A stretch of 14,105 nt of DNA from Thermomicrobiales bacterium. Its GTDB lineage: Bacteria; Chloroflexota; Chloroflexia; Thermomicrobiales; UBA6265. The position numbers were made by a program, and so were the translations under genes. The notes below the pieces were generated by a model. It had not been told where the DNA came from. It was given only the letters and a program-made list of their open reading frames with translations, and ran no database searches. Positions 13,187-14,105 of this stretch are shown one piece after another (within the stretch, counting starts at the first letter, position 1; the number at the start of each line of letters is the position of its first letter). Where the stretch lies: NCBI GenBank assembly GCA_025937615.1, contig JAICRA010000006.1, positions 1-14,105 of the forward strand. The letters are read 5' to 3'.

Positions 13187-14086
13187 ATGCCGCAACCGCC
13201 ACGATTCGGGATCGTTCGCAATCAGAACCTGCCGTGGCAGACGCTCGTCCGCCACTGGGAGGTTTTTGAGCGGCTGGGATTCGACTCCATCTGGCACGCC
13301 GACCATTACCAGCGGCCGAGTCTCCCCGACGCGCCCTTCCTCGAAGGCTGGACGTTGTTGGCGGCGCTGGCCTTGCGGACAGAGAAACCGCGCGTCGGGA
13401 TCCTGGTCAGCAGCAACACCTTTCGGCATCCACCGCTGCTTGCCAAGCAGGCGGTGACGGTCGACCACATCTCGGGAGGGCGGCTGGAGCTGGGGATCGG
13501 CACCGGCTGGTACAAGGCCGAGCATGAGCGGTTCGGTGTGCCATTCCCGGAGACGCCGGAACTGGTCGGCCGTTTTGAGGAGGCGGTCGTGTTGATCGAC
13601 GCGCTGCTGACCCAGGACGTCACGTCGTGGGAGGGCACGTACTATCAGGTCCGAGACGCGCCATTTCGTCCCTCGCCGGTGCAACGACCGAGACCGCCGA
13701 TTACGCTCGGCGCGCACGGGCCGCGGATGCTGCGGATCGCCGCCCGTTACGCCGACCGTTGGAATTCATATGGCACGACCGAGGAGATTCGGGAGCGTAA
13801 TGACCGCCTCGACGAGGCGTGCGCGGCGATCGGGCGCGATCCGAATGAGATTATCCGCTCGCTCTACGGCTGGACCATCCCGATGGGAGCCGATCCCTGG
13901 TCGTCCCCTGACGCGTTTGCCGACATCGTCGGTCGTTACCGCGAGGCTGGTATGAGCGAGTTCCTGATGGAAGCGCCCCACGAGGAACAGTTCCCGGTGA
14001 TGGAGCGGATCGCGGCCGATGTCTTACAGACGCTACGGGGCAACGGCGCCGAAAACGTTGTCGTTGACGGTGCCCAGACCGTGTGA
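13187..14086 (+). CDS. LLM-class (luciferase-like) F420-type oxidoreductase
   Basis: A 299-residue TIM-barrel protein of the luciferase-like monooxygenase family, the branch that in Chloroflexota and Actinobacteria commonly uses F420H2. The substrate is unknown. Visible family features are an N-terminal FGIVRNQNLPW strand, FERLGFDSIWHADHY at 27-41, VGILVSSNTFRHPPLLAKQAVTVD (70-93), and the conserved block SGGRLELGIGTGWY followed by E-HERFGVPFP (96-121). PITLGAHGPRMLRIAARYADRWNS (171-194) is the second cofactor-side block. Whether it uses F420 or FMN cannot be decided by eye. ATG 13187 has GGAGGAG at 13178-13184, a strong ribosome site that fixes the start. It is divergent from the SDR gene across the palindromic repeat and ends 19 bp before the window edge. 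Confidence 0.93.
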   Translation: MPQPPRFGIVRNQNLPWQTLVRHWEVFERLGFDSIWHADHYQRPSLPDAPFLEGWTLLAALALRTEKPRVGILVSSNTFRHPPLLAKQAVTVDHISGGRLELGIGTGWYKAEHERFGVPFPETPELVGRFEEAVVLIDALLTQDVTSWEGTYYQVRDAPFRPSPVQRPRPPITLGAHGPRMLRIAARYADRWNSYGTTEEIRERNDRLDEACAAIGRDPNEIIRSLYGWTIPMGADPWSSPDAFADIVGRYREAGMSEFLMEAPHEEQFPVMERIAADVLQTLRGNGAENVVVDGAQTV

Positions 14087-14105
14087 TACCGTCCGGCCCA
14101 CGCGA

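Noticed and set aside
12621..13457. Plus-strand open frame spanning the SDR gene, the palindromic repeat and the start of the LLM gene
   Set aside because: It is antisense to a clear SDR and out of frame with the LLM gene; the product is Ser/Arg/Thr-rich without motifs.
1..14105. Defence island, prophage or secondary-metabolite cluster
   Set aside because: All recognised genes are metabolic or housekeeping families; there are no integrases, nucleases, toxin-antitoxin pairs or carrier-protein synthases.

Overview
This GC-rich, gene-dense window carries chromosomal housekeeping genes of a bacterium. The gene set suggests the Chloroflexota, most plausibly class Thermomicrobia (Sphaerobacter-like): a Tat-exported dienelactone hydrolase, an F420-type luciferase-like oxidoreductase, a GT35 glucan phosphorylase with a DUF3417-type N-terminus, a fused biotin carboxylase/biotin carrier protein and a degenerate APH-fold protein. 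The taxonomy is inferred from gene types and base composition, not from a database search. I see no phage, IS element, CRISPR array, tRNA or rRNA.

Layout. (A) 1-2518, minus strand: pheA (prephenate dehydratase), a divergent MqnA-like protein and a Tat-signal dienelactone hydrolase cut by the window edge, probably one operon read right to left. (B) 2603-3813, plus strand: thpR (2',3'-cyclic phosphodiesterase family) and a LOG/TIGR00725-like Rossmann protein, joined by a 4-bp GTGA overlap. (C) 3832-3943: an 87-bp MITE/REP-like palindromic repeat followed by a hairpin, between convergent genes. (D) 3945-7264, minus strand: fused biotin carboxylase/BCCP, an APH-fold pseudokinase and pterin-4a-carbinolamine dehydratase. 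(E) 7377-8452, plus strand: single-domain rhodanese and pdxH. (F) 8449-13042, minus strand: an SDR dehydrogenase overlapping a protoporphyrinogen-oxidase-family gene, then glgP, whose stop overlaps the pdxH stop. (G) 13073-13174: a nested, G/C-run-rich inverted repeat. (H) 13187-14086, plus strand: LLM-family F420-type oxidoreductase.

How the genes relate. pheA and the MqnA-like gene both suggest chemistry around chorismate and prephenate. PdxH makes the PLP that GlgP needs, and the two genes meet tail to tail. Other neighbours share no obvious pathway.

The most useful pattern I found is in the start regions. Three genes at heads of transcription units (thpR, the pseudokinase, the biotin carboxylase) lack a Shine-Dalgarno sequence, and each has a TATACT or TATCAT hexamer exactly 7 nt before its ATG. 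This is the geometry expected of leaderless transcripts. The SDR gene has a weaker match at the same spacing. By contrast the PCD, rhodanese, glgP, dienelactone hydrolase and LLM genes have strong Shine-Dalgarno sites. I found no convincing new multi-gene system. The main candidates for follow-up are the start pattern, the pseudokinase-PCD pair, the divergent MqnA-like protein beside pheA, and the two repeat elements.
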